A stretch of DNA of 64,000 nt, taken from Streptomyces sp. Mut1. Its GTDB lineage: Bacteria; Actinomycetota; Actinomycetes; Streptomycetales; Streptomycetaceae. Both the position numbers and the translations under genes were made by a program. This document shows, in pieces, positions 16,434 through 24,575 of this stretch (the first letter of the stretch is position 1; every line of letters starts with the position of its first letter). Under the pieces are notes generated by a model. That model had not been told where the DNA came from, searched no databases, and saw only the letters and a list, made by a program, of their open reading frames with translations. Location: positions 7,450,001 through 7,514,000 of the forward strand of contig NZ_CP120997.1 of assembly GCF_030719295.1 (NCBI RefSeq), given 5' to 3'.

Positions 16434-17494
16434 CGGCGTCCGCCCGCGGCCGGCACCCTGTCACCGGCCGGCCCGACGCCCAGCTCCGTGTAGGCCCGGT
16501 CGACCATGTCCCGGGCGTTGAGCAGCCCGATCCCGTCGAGCGTGGCGCGCAGCGCGTCCAGATCGGCGGCCGTCTCCCCGCTGTCACGCCCGAGCCGGGC
16601 GAGCGACTTCACCAGACCGAGCCGGGAGAGTGCCTCGCCCCGGGGCTCGGTCATCGCACGGAACTCCTCCAGAGCCCCTTCGTAGACCTGCCTGGCCTCC
16701 TCGTAGCGTCCGGCACGGTAGAGCACGTTGGCGCGCATCTTGTGGTTGTAGGCCAGGGCGCTCGACAACTTCATCTCGCGGCAGGTGACTTCGGCCTCCG
16801 CGAGCAGGCCGAGCGCCCGGTCCGGGTCGTTGTCGCGTACGGAGATGATGTCGGCCATGCCGCGCAGCGCCCAGGCCCGGCCCCGCCGGTCGTCGGCGTC
16901 CCCGGCCAGCTGCGCCGCCTCTTCGAACATCGCCAGCGCGGTGTCGAGCGAGCCGGTGTTGCGGTGGATCTGCGCGATGCCCTCCAGGGCCCAGACGGTG
17001 TGGCGGGCCTCTCCGCGGGCGCGGGCCTCGGCGAGCAACTGCTCGTGCAGGGACGCGACGGTGCGGTAGTCGCCCTGGATCCGCCCGGTCTCCGCGAGCC
17101 CGGCGAGCGAGTAGCCGCGGGCGACCACGTCGCCACCCCGCTTGCCCATGTCCGCCGCCAGGCCCAGCAGACGGAAGGCCAGGCGGAGTCGGCCGCGCTG
17201 GCGGGCGAGCGTCCCACCGCTCCACAGCGCCCAGGCCATCGCCCCGGCGTCGTCCGCCGACCGGGCGGCGCGGTAACTGGCCTTCCACGCGCGGTCGGCG
17301 TCCGCCACGTGGCCGAGCCGGCGGTGCGCCTCGGCCACGGCGAGCCCCGTCCGGGCCACTTCCCGCGCGGAGCCGGAGCGTTCGGCCGCTTCCAGGTGGC
17401 GTATCCCCTCGGCCAGGACGTCCGTGAGGGATGCGTTCACGGACATCTTGGTGAGGGCGCCCTGGTATTCGGGCGCCAGTGCTTTGCTGTGCAT
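16430..17494 (-). CDS. Tetratricopeptide-repeat protein coupled to the prenyl synthase
   Basis: This 354-residue all-helical protein consists of about seven or eight TPR-like repeats (for example ALEGIAQIHRNTGSLDTALAMFEEA and MRANVLYRAGRYEEARQVYEGALEEF). It has no signal peptide, DNA-binding domain or catalytic motif. Start ATG 17494 has GAAAGG about six bases upstream; an ATG at 17533 would fall inside the upstream palindrome. Its last codons overlap the prenyl synthase start, so the pair is co-translated. It may act as a scaffold or as a peptide- or protein-sensing partner, but no function is established. Confidence 0.8.
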   Translation of the reverse strand: MHSKALAPEYQGALTKMSVNASLTDVLAEGIRHLEAAERSGSAREVARTGLAVAEAHRRLGHVADADRAWKASYRAARSADDAGAMAWALWSGGTLARQRGRLRLAFRLLGLAADMGKRGGDVVARGYSLAGLAETGRIQGDYRTVASLHEQLLAEARARGEARHTVWALEGIAQIHRNTGSLDTALAMFEEAAQLAGDADDRRGRAWALRGMADIISVRDNDPDRALGLLAEAEVTCREMKLSSALAYNHKMRANVLYRAGRYEEARQVYEGALEEFRAMTEPRGEALSRLGLVKSLARLGRDSGETAADLDALRATLDGIGLLNARDMVDRAYTELGVGPAGDRVPAAGGRR

Positions 17495-17531
17495 GGGAGC
17501 CTTTCGCGCATAGGCGGACCGGCCCGGCCGC

Positions 17532-17567
17532 AACTATACGCCGCATGTATACATGGAGGGTATAGTT
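17532..17567. promoter_or_regulatory. 36-bp nested palindrome upstream of the TPR/prenyl synthase operon
   Basis: Outer arms AACTATAC (17532-17539) and GTATAGTT (17560-17567) flank, with equal five-base spacers, a central perfect palindrome ATGTATACAT (17545-17554). A C:G pair at 17531/17568 extends the outer arms. The TATAC half-site thus recurs four times with dyad symmetry in very AT-rich sequence, 38 bases upstream of the TPR start. This looks like a cooperative operator overlapping the promoter. The regulator is unknown and not in the window. Confidence 0.8.
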
Positions 17568-17721
17568 GGCCGGCTCTCCGGCCCGTGCATTCGTGAAGGG
17601 GGGAGGGGTGGGGTCGTCGTGTGTGCGGTGTGCCGCCTTGCTGTGGATCAAGACGGCGTATCCACGGCGAGGGTTGCCTCGTGTGCGCGAATCCGTTCGG
17701 ACCCGGTGGCGGGGCCTCCCG

Positions 17722-19023
17722 TCAGCCGGTACCCGGCGCCAAGTGGTCGATGAACCACGCGCGGGCCCGCTGCGCGACCTCGTCCAGGGTGCCCGGTTCC
17801 TCGAAGAGGTGAGTGGCGCCGGGAACGATGTCGAGCCGGCTCTCGCAGTGCAGCTCCGCCTGGGCCCTGCGGTTCAGTTCGAGTACCTCGGTGTCCCTGC
17901 TCCCCACGAGGAGCAGGGTCGGGGAGCGGACCTCGCCGAGACGGGCACCCGCGAGGTCGGGCCGGCCGCCGCGCGAGACGACCGCGCCGATCCCCGTGCC
18001 GGGCTCCGCCCCGACCATCGCCGCCGCCTGGAGGGCCGCGGCGGCCCCTGTGCTCGCCCCGAACACGCCGAGGGGGCCGGGTGCGTGGAGCCGCAGCCAG
18101 GCGGTGGCGTCCACGAGCCGTCCGGCGAGCGTCGAGATGTCGAAGACGTGGGAGCCCTCGGCCTCCTCGTCGGGCGTGAGCAGGTCGAACAGCAGGGTGC
18201 CGAGGCCGGCCCGGTTCAGTGCCGCCGCCACGGACCGGTTGCGCGGGCTGTGCCTGCTGCTGCCGGAGCCGTGCGCGAACACCACGAGGGCCCCGGTGTC
18301 ACCGGCCCGGGTGAGACTGCCGGGCAGGGCCACCCCGCCGGCCTCCACCAGCACGTCGCTGGACGCCAGGGGCCCGGACCGCCGCGCCGCCCGCTCCAGC
18401 AGCGACACGACCTCCTCGTCCGGCGTCTGGCCGAAGTCCCGGTACCACTCGCCCACCGCGGAGAACCCGGCCGGCGCCGACAGACACACCAGCTCGTCCG
18501 CCTCCCCGCGCAGCCGGGTGGCGGCGGAAGGAGGCGCGACCGGCACGGCCAGCACCACATGGGCCGCGCCCTGGGCACGGGCCACGGCACAGGCGGCGAG
18601 GGCCGTCGCACCGGTCGCGATGCCGTCGTCCACGAGGATCACCGTGCGCCCCGCGAGCGGCACGCGCGGCCGGTCGCCTCGGAACTCCCTTGCCCGGCGG
18701 GACAGTTCGGCCTCCTCGGCCTGCTGGACGGCGGCGATGTCGGCCTCACCGACCCCGGCCCGGCGCACGATGTCCTCGCTGATGATCCGCACCCCGTCCT
18801 CCCCGATGGCCCCGAAGCCCAGCTCCGGATGGCGGGGGACGCCCAGCTTGCGGACCACGATCACATCGAGCGGAGCGCCGAGCTCCCGCGCGACATGGAA
18901 GGCCACGGGCACACCGCCGCGGGGAAGGCCCAGCACGACGGGGTCGCTCTGCGCGAGCGGTCCGAGCGCCTCGGCGAGCCGTCGGCCGGCGTCGGCGCGG
19001 TCGGCGAACAGCACGGCATTCAC
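17722..19023 (-). CDS. Phosphoribosyltransferase-alpha/beta-hydrolase fusion
   Basis: This protein of about 433 residues has two domains. Residues 1-215 form a type I phosphoribosyltransferase fold with LGLPRGGVPVA (about 31-41) and the PRPP-binding loop VILVDDGIATGATA (about 128-141). Residues 220-433 form a dienelactone-hydrolase-like alpha/beta hydrolase with VVFAHGSGSSRHSPRN, the nucleophile elbow GVFGASTGAA and a late GATHLFEEPG His. Such fusions occur in actinobacteria, but the substrate is unknown. The start is set at GTG 19023 by comparison with family N-termini (FADRADAG); GTG 19059 is also open, and neither has a convincing Shine-Dalgarno. Confidence 0.82.
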   Translation of the reverse strand: MNAVLFADRADAGRRLAEALGPLAQSDPVVLGLPRGGVPVAFHVARELGAPLDVIVVRKLGVPRHPELGFGAIGEDGVRIISEDIVRRAGVGEADIAAVQQAEEAELSRRAREFRGDRPRVPLAGRTVILVDDGIATGATALAACAVARAQGAAHVVLAVPVAPPSAATRLRGEADELVCLSAPAGFSAVGEWYRDFGQTPDEEVVSLLERAARRSGPLASSDVLVEAGGVALPGSLTRAGDTGALVVFAHGSGSSRHSPRNRSVAAALNRAGLGTLLFDLLTPDEEAEGSHVFDISTLAGRLVDATAWLRLHAPGPLGVFGASTGAAAALQAAAMVGAEPGTGIGAVVSRGGRPDLAGARLGEVRSPTLLLVGSRDTEVLELNRRAQAELHCESRLDIVPGATHLFEEPGTLDEVAQRARAWFIDHLAPGTG

Positions 19024-19141
19024 CCCCAGACGGGGGGAGGGGAGGAGGAAATCGCCCACCTCGTTCCAGTCAAGGCCACCCCGGAGCGCCCCGCAACCGG
19101 ACGCCCCGGGGGGCCGCGGCCGGGCCCGGCAGCTTCACGGC

Positions 19142-19816
19142 TCAGCGCGGAGCGGAGCGGGCGATTCGGAACCCCGTGTCGTCGATCCGGAACGTCGGGT
19201 GGCTGCGCCGCCGCACCGAGGCCCGGCAGCTCCAGCGCTCGTCGAACCAGCCGCCGCCGCGCAGCACCCGGTAACTGCCGTACACCTCGGCGTCGTAGAC
19301 GTCCCAGCACCACTCCCACACATTGCCCAGCGTGTCGTACAGCCCCCACGCGTTGGGCCTCCGTCCGCCGACCTCGTGCGGCCGCTCCCCGGAGTTGCCC
19401 CGGTGCCAGGCGATCTCGTCCAGTTCCCCGTACCGCGCCGTGTCCGTGCCGGCGCGGCAGGCGTGCTCCCACTCCGCCTCGGACGGCAGCCGGAATCCGT
19501 CGGCGTGCCCGTCCCACTCGGTGTCCTCGGCCGCCGTGCCCAGGCGGTAGGCGGGTGCCAGGCCCTCCTGCCGGGACAGGGCGTTGCAGAACCGGACCGC
19601 GTCAAGCCAGGACACGCCCTCGACGGGGAGCCGTTCGCCCCGCGCGCTGCTGGGCCGCTCGCCGGTGACCTTCGCGTACAGCTCCTGGGTGACGGGGTGC
19701 GCGGCGAGCCGGTAAGGAGAGAGGTCCACGTCCCAACTGCGCTGTGTGCGGCGGTCGGAGAGGGTGACCCGGCCCGCGGGGACGGTGACCATCGGGATCG
19801 TGCCGGCAGTGTCCAT
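19142..19816 (-). CDS. Formylglycine-generating-enzyme-like (SUMF1/EgtB fold) protein
   Basis: This 224-residue protein has the FGE-sulfatase fold: MVTVPAGRVTLSD at the start, then EGVSWLDAVRFCNALS, FRLPSEAEWEHACRAG, NVWEWCWD and VLRGGGWFDERWSCRASVRRRSHP. The C-terminal region keeps only one of the two cysteines expected of a copper-dependent formylglycine-generating enzyme (Cys in WSCR), so it may use a different chemistry or a non-catalytic fold. No sulfatase gene is nearby. Start ATG at 19816 lacks a clear Shine-Dalgarno; TACGAT lies nine bases upstream. Confidence 0.83.
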   Translation of the reverse strand: MDTAGTIPMVTVPAGRVTLSDRRTQRSWDVDLSPYRLAAHPVTQELYAKVTGERPSSARGERLPVEGVSWLDAVRFCNALSRQEGLAPAYRLGTAAEDTEWDGHADGFRLPSEAEWEHACRAGTDTARYGELDEIAWHRGNSGERPHEVGGRRPNAWGLYDTLGNVWEWCWDVYDAEVYGSYRVLRGGGWFDERWSCRASVRRRSHPTFRIDDTGFRIARSAPR

Positions 19817-19861
19817 GGGACGGTGATCGTATCAACGCCCCGGGCCGTGGGCGGGGGCGCG

Positions 19862-21988
19862 TCAGCCGTGCTCCTTCCCCAGCGCCTCGATGAGGAGGAG
19901 CGCGATGTCGTCGCTGCCCGGCGTGGCGTGCTGCGCGTACCGGACGAGGCTGTCGGCCAGGGCGTCCATGGAGCGGCCGGTGCCCCGGGCGAACTGGCCG
20001 GCGAGGGCCGCCGTCGACGCGTCGAGATCGGTGCCGGGCACCTCCACCAGGCCGTCGGTGTACAGGGCGAGGGCGGCGCCGGGCGGCAGCGGGATCTCGG
20101 TCGTCGGGTAACGCGCCGCCCGGTCGATGCCGAGCAGCAGCCCGGGAGGCAGCCGCAGTACCTCGGTCTGCCCTCCGGGACGGCGCAGCAGCGGCGGCGG
20201 ATGCCCGGCCGTGGCCAGCAGGGCCCGGTGGCCGGCCAGGTCCAGGTGGACGTAGAGGCAGCTGGTGAAGAGGCCGGGGTCGAGATCGGTGAGCAGACGG
20301 TTGGTCCGCTCCAGGACCTCGGCGGGCGGCGCGCCCGCCGAGGCGTGCACCGCCGTGCGGACCTGGCCCATCAGGACGGCGGCCTTCACGTTGTGGCCCT
20401 GCACGTCGCCGATGGCCGCGGCGGCGGTGGTGGCGTCCAGCCGGATCACGTCGTAGAAGTCGCCGCCGATCCCCATGCCCCGGGTGGCCGGCAGATAGCG
20501 GGCGGCCACGTCCAGGCCGTCGATCGCGGGGAGGGTGTGCGGGAGCAGGTGGGCCTGGAGGCTGTGCGCCAGCTGTTCCTTGGTGTCGAACAGGCGCGCC
20601 CGGTCCAGGGCCTGGGCGATCAGCCCGGCGATCGAGGTGAGCAGGGCTCGCTCCTCCGGCTCGAAGGGGCGCGTACGTTCGTAACCGAGCACCAGCGTGC
20701 CCACCGGGCGTCCCGAGGCGAGCAGCGGGAGGAACGCCCATGCGGCCAGGTCCTGCTGGAGCGTGGCGGGCTCGAAGGTGCGCTTGAACGCGTCGAAAGT
20801 GCGGTAGAAGGCGGGCACCCCCGTGGTCAGGACGTGTGCGACAGGGGCGTGCGAACTCAGGGGCGCGCCCTCGAAGCACTCCATCAGTTCGGCGGTGAAA
20901 CCACGGTGTCCGTCGATCCGCAGCCGCCCCTCCGCCGCCGTCATCACGGCGAATGCCTGGATACGGAAGGCCGGCACGAACTGCTCGGAGATCAGCTCGA
21001 CCACGTCGCGGATGCCGACGGCCTCGGTGAGCGTCGCCGCCAGGTGCATCAACTGGTAGAGCGCCACCGCCCGGCCAGGGGTGCTCGGCGGTGCGGCGGC
21101 GGCCGTGGGAGGCGTGGGGGAGTGCGGCGCGGCGACGGGAGTGATGTAGACGCTGATGCCGGACGCGTCGGGGTAGAGGCAGAAGGACAGCCACTGGTCC
21201 GGCGGTCGCAGCGCGGTGAAGGACATCGGCTCGCGGCTGATCATCGCTCCCCGGTACTGGTCCTCGAAGTGCGGATCGGCGAGCCAGCGCAGCGACTCCC
21301 AGGGCAGCGTTCCCACCAGCTCGTCCGCCGGTTTGCCGACCAGGGCGGCGCCCGCGTCCGTGAGGTAGGTGATCCGTCCGTGCGTGTCCAGGGTGCAGCA
21401 GCCGCCCGGCAGCCGGGCGACGAAGTCGGCCGCGGCGACCGCCTCGGCGCGTGCGGACGGGGCGGTGGTGACCGGCGGCAGCACCCGGGGCCCGGCCCCC
21501 GCGCCGACCGGCCGCCCCTTCTCCCGCGCCTCGTGCAGCACCCGCGCTGCCTCGCCGCAGCAGTCGTGGACCGCTGCCCGCTCCCGCGGTGCCAGCTGCG
21601 GCGGGTGCGAGCCGGGCCACAGCAGCACGAGACCGCCGAGAGCCTCGGTCCCCGCCAGGACGGGCGCGGCCGCCAGCGCGAAACGGTAGGGAAGGACGAG
21701 CGCGGGACGCGGATAGCTCCGGGCCAGCTCCTCCTGGCTGCCCAGCCACACCAGATGCCGGTCCTTCACCGCGTCGGCCACCGGCATGGGAGCGGACAGC
21801 GGCACCCGGAGCCAGGGGTCGGCCATCTCCTGCGGCACCCCGGCGAGCACGGCGAGCCGCAGGGTGGGGCTCCCGGGCGGCAGCACGTACAGCATGGCCA
21901 CCGCGGCCCCCGTCTCCCGCACGGCACGCGCCACCGCCGCGTCCAGGAGATCGTCCACGGAGTCCGTCACAGGACCGACATTGCCCAT
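19862..21988 (-). CDS. GAF/PAS sensor PP2C (SpoIIE-type) phosphatase
   Basis: This 708-residue protein has an N-terminal GAF-like domain (about 10-170), a PAS domain (about 185-300), a second GAF (about 330-480) and a C-terminal SpoIIE PP2C domain (about 495-705) with GIGGDFYDVIRLD, AAIGDVQGH and LYTDGLVEVPG. It would act on a phosphorylated anti-anti-sigma partner. The ATG at 21988 has TATTGT exactly six bases upstream and no Shine-Dalgarno, which suggests a leaderless mRNA. It follows the SnoaL-like gene on the same strand, separated by a hairpin, so it is transcribed separately. Confidence 0.9.
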   Translation of the reverse strand: MGNVGPVTDSVDDLLDAAVARAVRETGAAVAMLYVLPPGSPTLRLAVLAGVPQEMADPWLRVPLSAPMPVADAVKDRHLVWLGSQEELARSYPRPALVLPYRFALAAAPVLAGTEALGGLVLLWPGSHPPQLAPRERAAVHDCCGEAARVLHEAREKGRPVGAGAGPRVLPPVTTAPSARAEAVAAADFVARLPGGCCTLDTHGRITYLTDAGAALVGKPADELVGTLPWESLRWLADPHFEDQYRGAMISREPMSFTALRPPDQWLSFCLYPDASGISVYITPVAAPHSPTPPTAAAAPPSTPGRAVALYQLMHLAATLTEAVGIRDVVELISEQFVPAFRIQAFAVMTAAEGRLRIDGHRGFTAELMECFEGAPLSSHAPVAHVLTTGVPAFYRTFDAFKRTFEPATLQQDLAAWAFLPLLASGRPVGTLVLGYERTRPFEPEERALLTSIAGLIAQALDRARLFDTKEQLAHSLQAHLLPHTLPAIDGLDVAARYLPATRGMGIGGDFYDVIRLDATTAAAAIGDVQGHNVKAAVLMGQVRTAVHASAGAPPAEVLERTNRLLTDLDPGLFTSCLYVHLDLAGHRALLATAGHPPPLLRRPGGQTEVLRLPPGLLLGIDRAARYPTTEIPLPPGAALALYTDGLVEVPGTDLDASTAALAGQFARGTGRSMDALADSLVRYAQHATPGSDDIALLLIEALGKEHG

Positions 21989-22050
21989 AAGCGGACAATA
22001 CGCCCGGCGCTTCCGGTCGACACCGTGATGCCCGCCGTCATGGCGCGCTT

Positions 22051-22074
22051 CCCGGGGTGCGGGCTCGCCCCGGG
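22051..22074 (-). terminator. Hairpin after the SnoaL-like gene
   Basis: CCCGGGG (22051-22057) pairs with CCCCGGG (22068-22074) around a ten-base loop, between the SnoaL-like stop and the phosphatase start. Confidence 0.55.
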
Positions 22075-22079
22075 CCGGG

Positions 22080-22472
22080 TCAGCCGGCTGCGGCCTCGCG
22101 GCCGATCTGCTCGAACCGCGCTCCCATCTCCGCGGCCAGGGCCTGTGCCGCGGACAGCGGCCGGACCATCACCATGAGGCTGTCGATCTCGCCCGCCTCG
22201 TTCAGATGGAGGAAGTCGCAGCCGTTGATCTCGCGGTCGCCCACCTTCGCCGTGAAGACGAGAGCGTGCTCGCGTCCGTCCGCGCTCGCCATCTCCTGCA
22301 CGTAGCGGAAGTCCGTGAACACCTCGGACACGGCACGCAGGATCGCGGCGGTGAGCGGCTTTCCGGCGTAGGGCTTGAATGCCACCGGGCTGGTGAAGAC
22401 GACGTCCTCGGCGAGCGTGGCCTCGGCGGCCGCGATGTCGTGTGCCTCGACGGCCTTACGGAAAGCAAGCAT
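22080..22472 (-). CDS. SnoaL-like/NTF2-fold protein
   Basis: This 130-residue protein has the cone-shaped NTF2-like fold, seen in FRKAVEAHDIAAAEATLAEDVVFTSPVAFKPYAGK and GREINGCDFLHLNEAGEIDSLMVMVRP-type strands. SnoaL-like members include isomerases and cyclases, but many are uncharacterised, and no catalytic triad can be assigned. The ATG at 22472 has GGGAG seven bases upstream. It is divergent from a PadR regulator across 71 bases of unusually AT-rich DNA, so PadR probably controls it. Confidence 0.82.
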   Translation of the reverse strand: MLAFRKAVEAHDIAAAEATLAEDVVFTSPVAFKPYAGKPLTAAILRAVSEVFTDFRYVQEMASADGREHALVFTAKVGDREINGCDFLHLNEAGEIDSLMVMVRPLSAAQALAAEMGARFEQIGREAAAG

Positions 22473-22543
22473 CCCGGACTCCCATAGTCAATTTGTTGAA
22501 TAGGTGTGAACGAGATTAATCACATCGGTGTTAGCGTGTCCAG

Positions 22544-23221
22544 ATGTCACTCAAGTACGCCGTCCTGGCGGCCCTGCTCGAAGACGAGGCGTCCGGATAC
22601 GACCTGGCCAAGGTCTTCGACGTCTCGGTGGCGAACTTCTGGTCCGCCACACCGCAGCAGCTCTACCGGGAACTGGACCGGCTGGCGGCGGACGGGCTGA
22701 TCGAGTCACGCGTGGTGGAGCAGCAGCGCCGCCCGAACAAGAAGGTGTTCACGCTGACCGGGGCCGGCCACGACGCGCTCGCCGCGTTCACCGCGAAAGC
22801 GCCCCGCCCCACGGCGATCCGGGACGAGCTCCTGGTGATGACCCAAGCCGTGGACATCGGCGACCGGGACGCGGTCCGCGCGTCGGTCGAGGAGCGCATG
22901 GAATGGGCACGCGCCAAGCTCGACCGGTACGAACGGCTGCGCGAACGCCTGCTGGCCGGCCGCGACGAGGCTGCCTTCATCGCGGAGACCGAACGCATCG
23001 GCCCCTATCTGACCCTGATGCGCGGCCGGTCCTTCGAGGAGGAGAACCTGCGGTGGGGGCAGCGGGTCCTGGAGATCCTGGACAGCCGCGCCGCGGCCGG
23101 GGGGAAGCCCGGGTCGGGCGGCGTTGCCCGCCCCCTCGGCCCGCCGTCGCCCGTGCGCGCGCCCCGAACGGACGCCCAGAAGGCGCGCACCCGCGGCGCG
23201 CGGGCTGCAATGGACGGGTGA
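22544..23221 (+). CDS. PadR family transcriptional regulator
   Basis: This 225-residue repressor has the PadR winged helix at residues 1-85 (LKYAVLAALLEDEASGYDLAKVFDVSVANFW, then QLYRELDRLAADGLIESRVVEQQRRPNKKVFTLT). A C-terminal helical dimerisation domain covers about 95-185, and a Pro/Arg-rich tail follows. TAGCGT lies exactly six bases before the ATG with no Shine-Dalgarno, so the message is probably leaderless. Its stop overlaps the GTG of the first osmoprotectant permease (GTGA), placing it at the head of that ABC operon. It may respond to osmotic or phenolic signals. Confidence 0.9.
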   Translation: MSLKYAVLAALLEDEASGYDLAKVFDVSVANFWSATPQQLYRELDRLAADGLIESRVVEQQRRPNKKVFTLTGAGHDALAAFTAKAPRPTAIRDELLVMTQAVDIGDRDAVRASVEERMEWARAKLDRYERLRERLLAGRDEAAFIAETERIGPYLTLMRGRSFEEENLRWGQRVLEILDSRAAAGGKPGSGGVARPLGPPSPVRAPRTDAQKARTRGARAAMDG

Positions 23222-23895
23222 CCGCGCCCCCCGACGACTGCCTCGCGCGCAACGAGTGGGTCTGCGGCGCCTACCTGAGTTCCCGCCGGCACATCCTCTG
23301 GGACGCCGTCCTGCAACACGTGCAGCTGACCGCGGTGGCCGTGCTCATCGGCCTCGTCCTCGCGCTCCCGCTCGCCCTCGCCGCCCGCCGCTGGCACTGG
23401 GCGGCCGGCCCCGTGCTCGGGGTGACGACGATTCTCTACACCATTCCGTCGCTCGCCATGTTCTCCCTGCTGCTGCCGGTGTACGGACTGTCCGCCTCGC
23501 TCGTCGTCGCCGGCCTCGTCCTCTACTCGCTGACCCTGCTCGTACGCAACGTCCTCGCCGGGCTGCGCGCGGTCCCCGAGGAGACCCGGCAGGCCGCGCG
23601 CGGCATGGGATACGGACCCGTACGACTGCTCCTGGCCGTGGAGCTCCCGCTCGCCCTGCCCGCAGCCATGGCCGGCCTGCGCATCGCCACCGTCTCCGCG
23701 GTCTCCCTGGTCACCATCGGCGCGATCGTCGGCTACGGAGGACTCGGCAACCTCATCTACTCCGGGATGAACACGTACTTCAAGGCCCAGGTGCTCACCG
23801 CGTCCGTCCTGTGCGTCGTCATCGCCGTCGCCGCCGACCTGCTCCTCCTGCTGCTGCAACGCCTGCTGACCCCGTGGACCAGGAGCCGGTCGTGA
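23218..23895 (+). CDS. Osmoprotectant ABC transporter permease 1 (OpuCB-like)
   Basis: This 225-residue inner-membrane permease has about five or six helices and the BPD_transp_1 EAA loop (VPEETRQAARGMGYGPVRLLLAVELPLALPAAMAGLR, about 118-154). The IGAIVGYGGLGNLIYSGMN segment is typical of glycine betaine/carnitine/choline permeases. The GTG start at 23218 overlaps the PadR stop, and its own stop overlaps the next permease start (GTGA). It would form a heterodimeric channel with the next gene product. Confidence 0.92.
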   Translation: MTAPPDDCLARNEWVCGAYLSSRRHILWDAVLQHVQLTAVAVLIGLVLALPLALAARRWHWAAGPVLGVTTILYTIPSLAMFSLLLPVYGLSASLVVAGLVLYSLTLLVRNVLAGLRAVPEETRQAARGMGYGPVRLLLAVELPLALPAAMAGLRIATVSAVSLVTIGAIVGYGGLGNLIYSGMNTYFKAQVLTASVLCVVIAVAADLLLLLLQRLLTPWTRSRS

Positions 23896-24575
23896 ACACC
23901 CTCCTGGACGCCTGGTCCTGGCTGACGACCTCCGCGCACTGGCACGGCCAGGACGGCATCGGGGCCCGGCTCGTCCAGCACCTCTACCTCACCGCCGTCT
24001 GCCTGCTCGTCAGCTGCCTCATCGCCCTGCCCGTCGCGCTGCTCCTCGGCCACCTCGGCAAGGGCGGCGCACTCGCCGTCAACCTCTCCAACATCGGGCG
24101 GGCCGTCCCCACCTTCGCCGTCCTGGTGCTGCTCCTGCTCACCCCGGTCGGCCGCTGGGGCGAGGGCCCGACCATCGTGGCGCTCGTCCTGTTCGCCGTG
24201 CCCCCACTGCTCACCAACGCCTACGTCGGCATGCGCGAGGTCGACCAGGACGTCGTCCGCGCCGCCCGGGGCATGGGCATGACGGGCCGGCAACTGCTGC
24301 TCCAGGTGGAGATGCCGCTCGCCCTGCCGCTCATCCTCACCGGCGTGCGCATCGCGGCCGTCCAGCTCGTCGCCACGGCCACCATCGCGGCCCTGGCGGG
24401 CGGCGGCGGGCTCGGCCGCATCATCACCGCCGGGTTCAACCTCGCCTCCACCGCCCAGGTGGTCGCCGGAGCGGTCCTGGTCGCCGTGTTCGCGCTGGTC
24501 GTCGAGGGGATCTTCGAGGCGGCGCAGCGGCTCGCGCCCAGCAGGCTCGGGCTGCGCGCGGGGGAGACCGGGTGA
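23892..24575 (+). CDS. Osmoprotectant ABC transporter permease 2 (OpuCD-like)
   Basis: This 227-residue paralogue of the preceding permease has the EAA loop MREVDQDVVRAARGMGMTGRQLLLQVEMPLALPLILTGVR and the AALAGGGGLGRIITAGFN segment. GTG 23892 lies in a GTGA overlap with the previous stop and has AGGAG about six bases upstream. Its stop overlaps the GTG of the binding protein, so all four genes from padR onward are translationally coupled. It pairs with permease 1 in uptake of quaternary ammonium osmoprotectants. Confidence 0.92.
   Translation: MNTLLDAWSWLTTSAHWHGQDGIGARLVQHLYLTAVCLLVSCLIALPVALLLGHLGKGGALAVNLSNIGRAVPTFAVLVLLLLTPVGRWGEGPTIVALVLFAVPPLLTNAYVGMREVDQDVVRAARGMGMTGRQLLLQVEMPLALPLILTGVRIAAVQLVATATIAALAGGGGLGRIITAGFNLASTAQVVAGAVLVAVFALVVEGIFEAAQRLAPSRLGLRAGETG

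Noticed and set aside
15387..17494. Prenyl synthase as part of a terpene or encapsulin cluster
   Set aside because: No terpene cyclase, methyltransferase or encapsulin gene is adjacent, so I do not claim such a cluster.
17813..22177. A 1454-codon plus-strand frame across three minus-strand genes
   Set aside because: It overlaps three clear genes and their terminators, lacks recognisable motifs, and has typical shadow composition.
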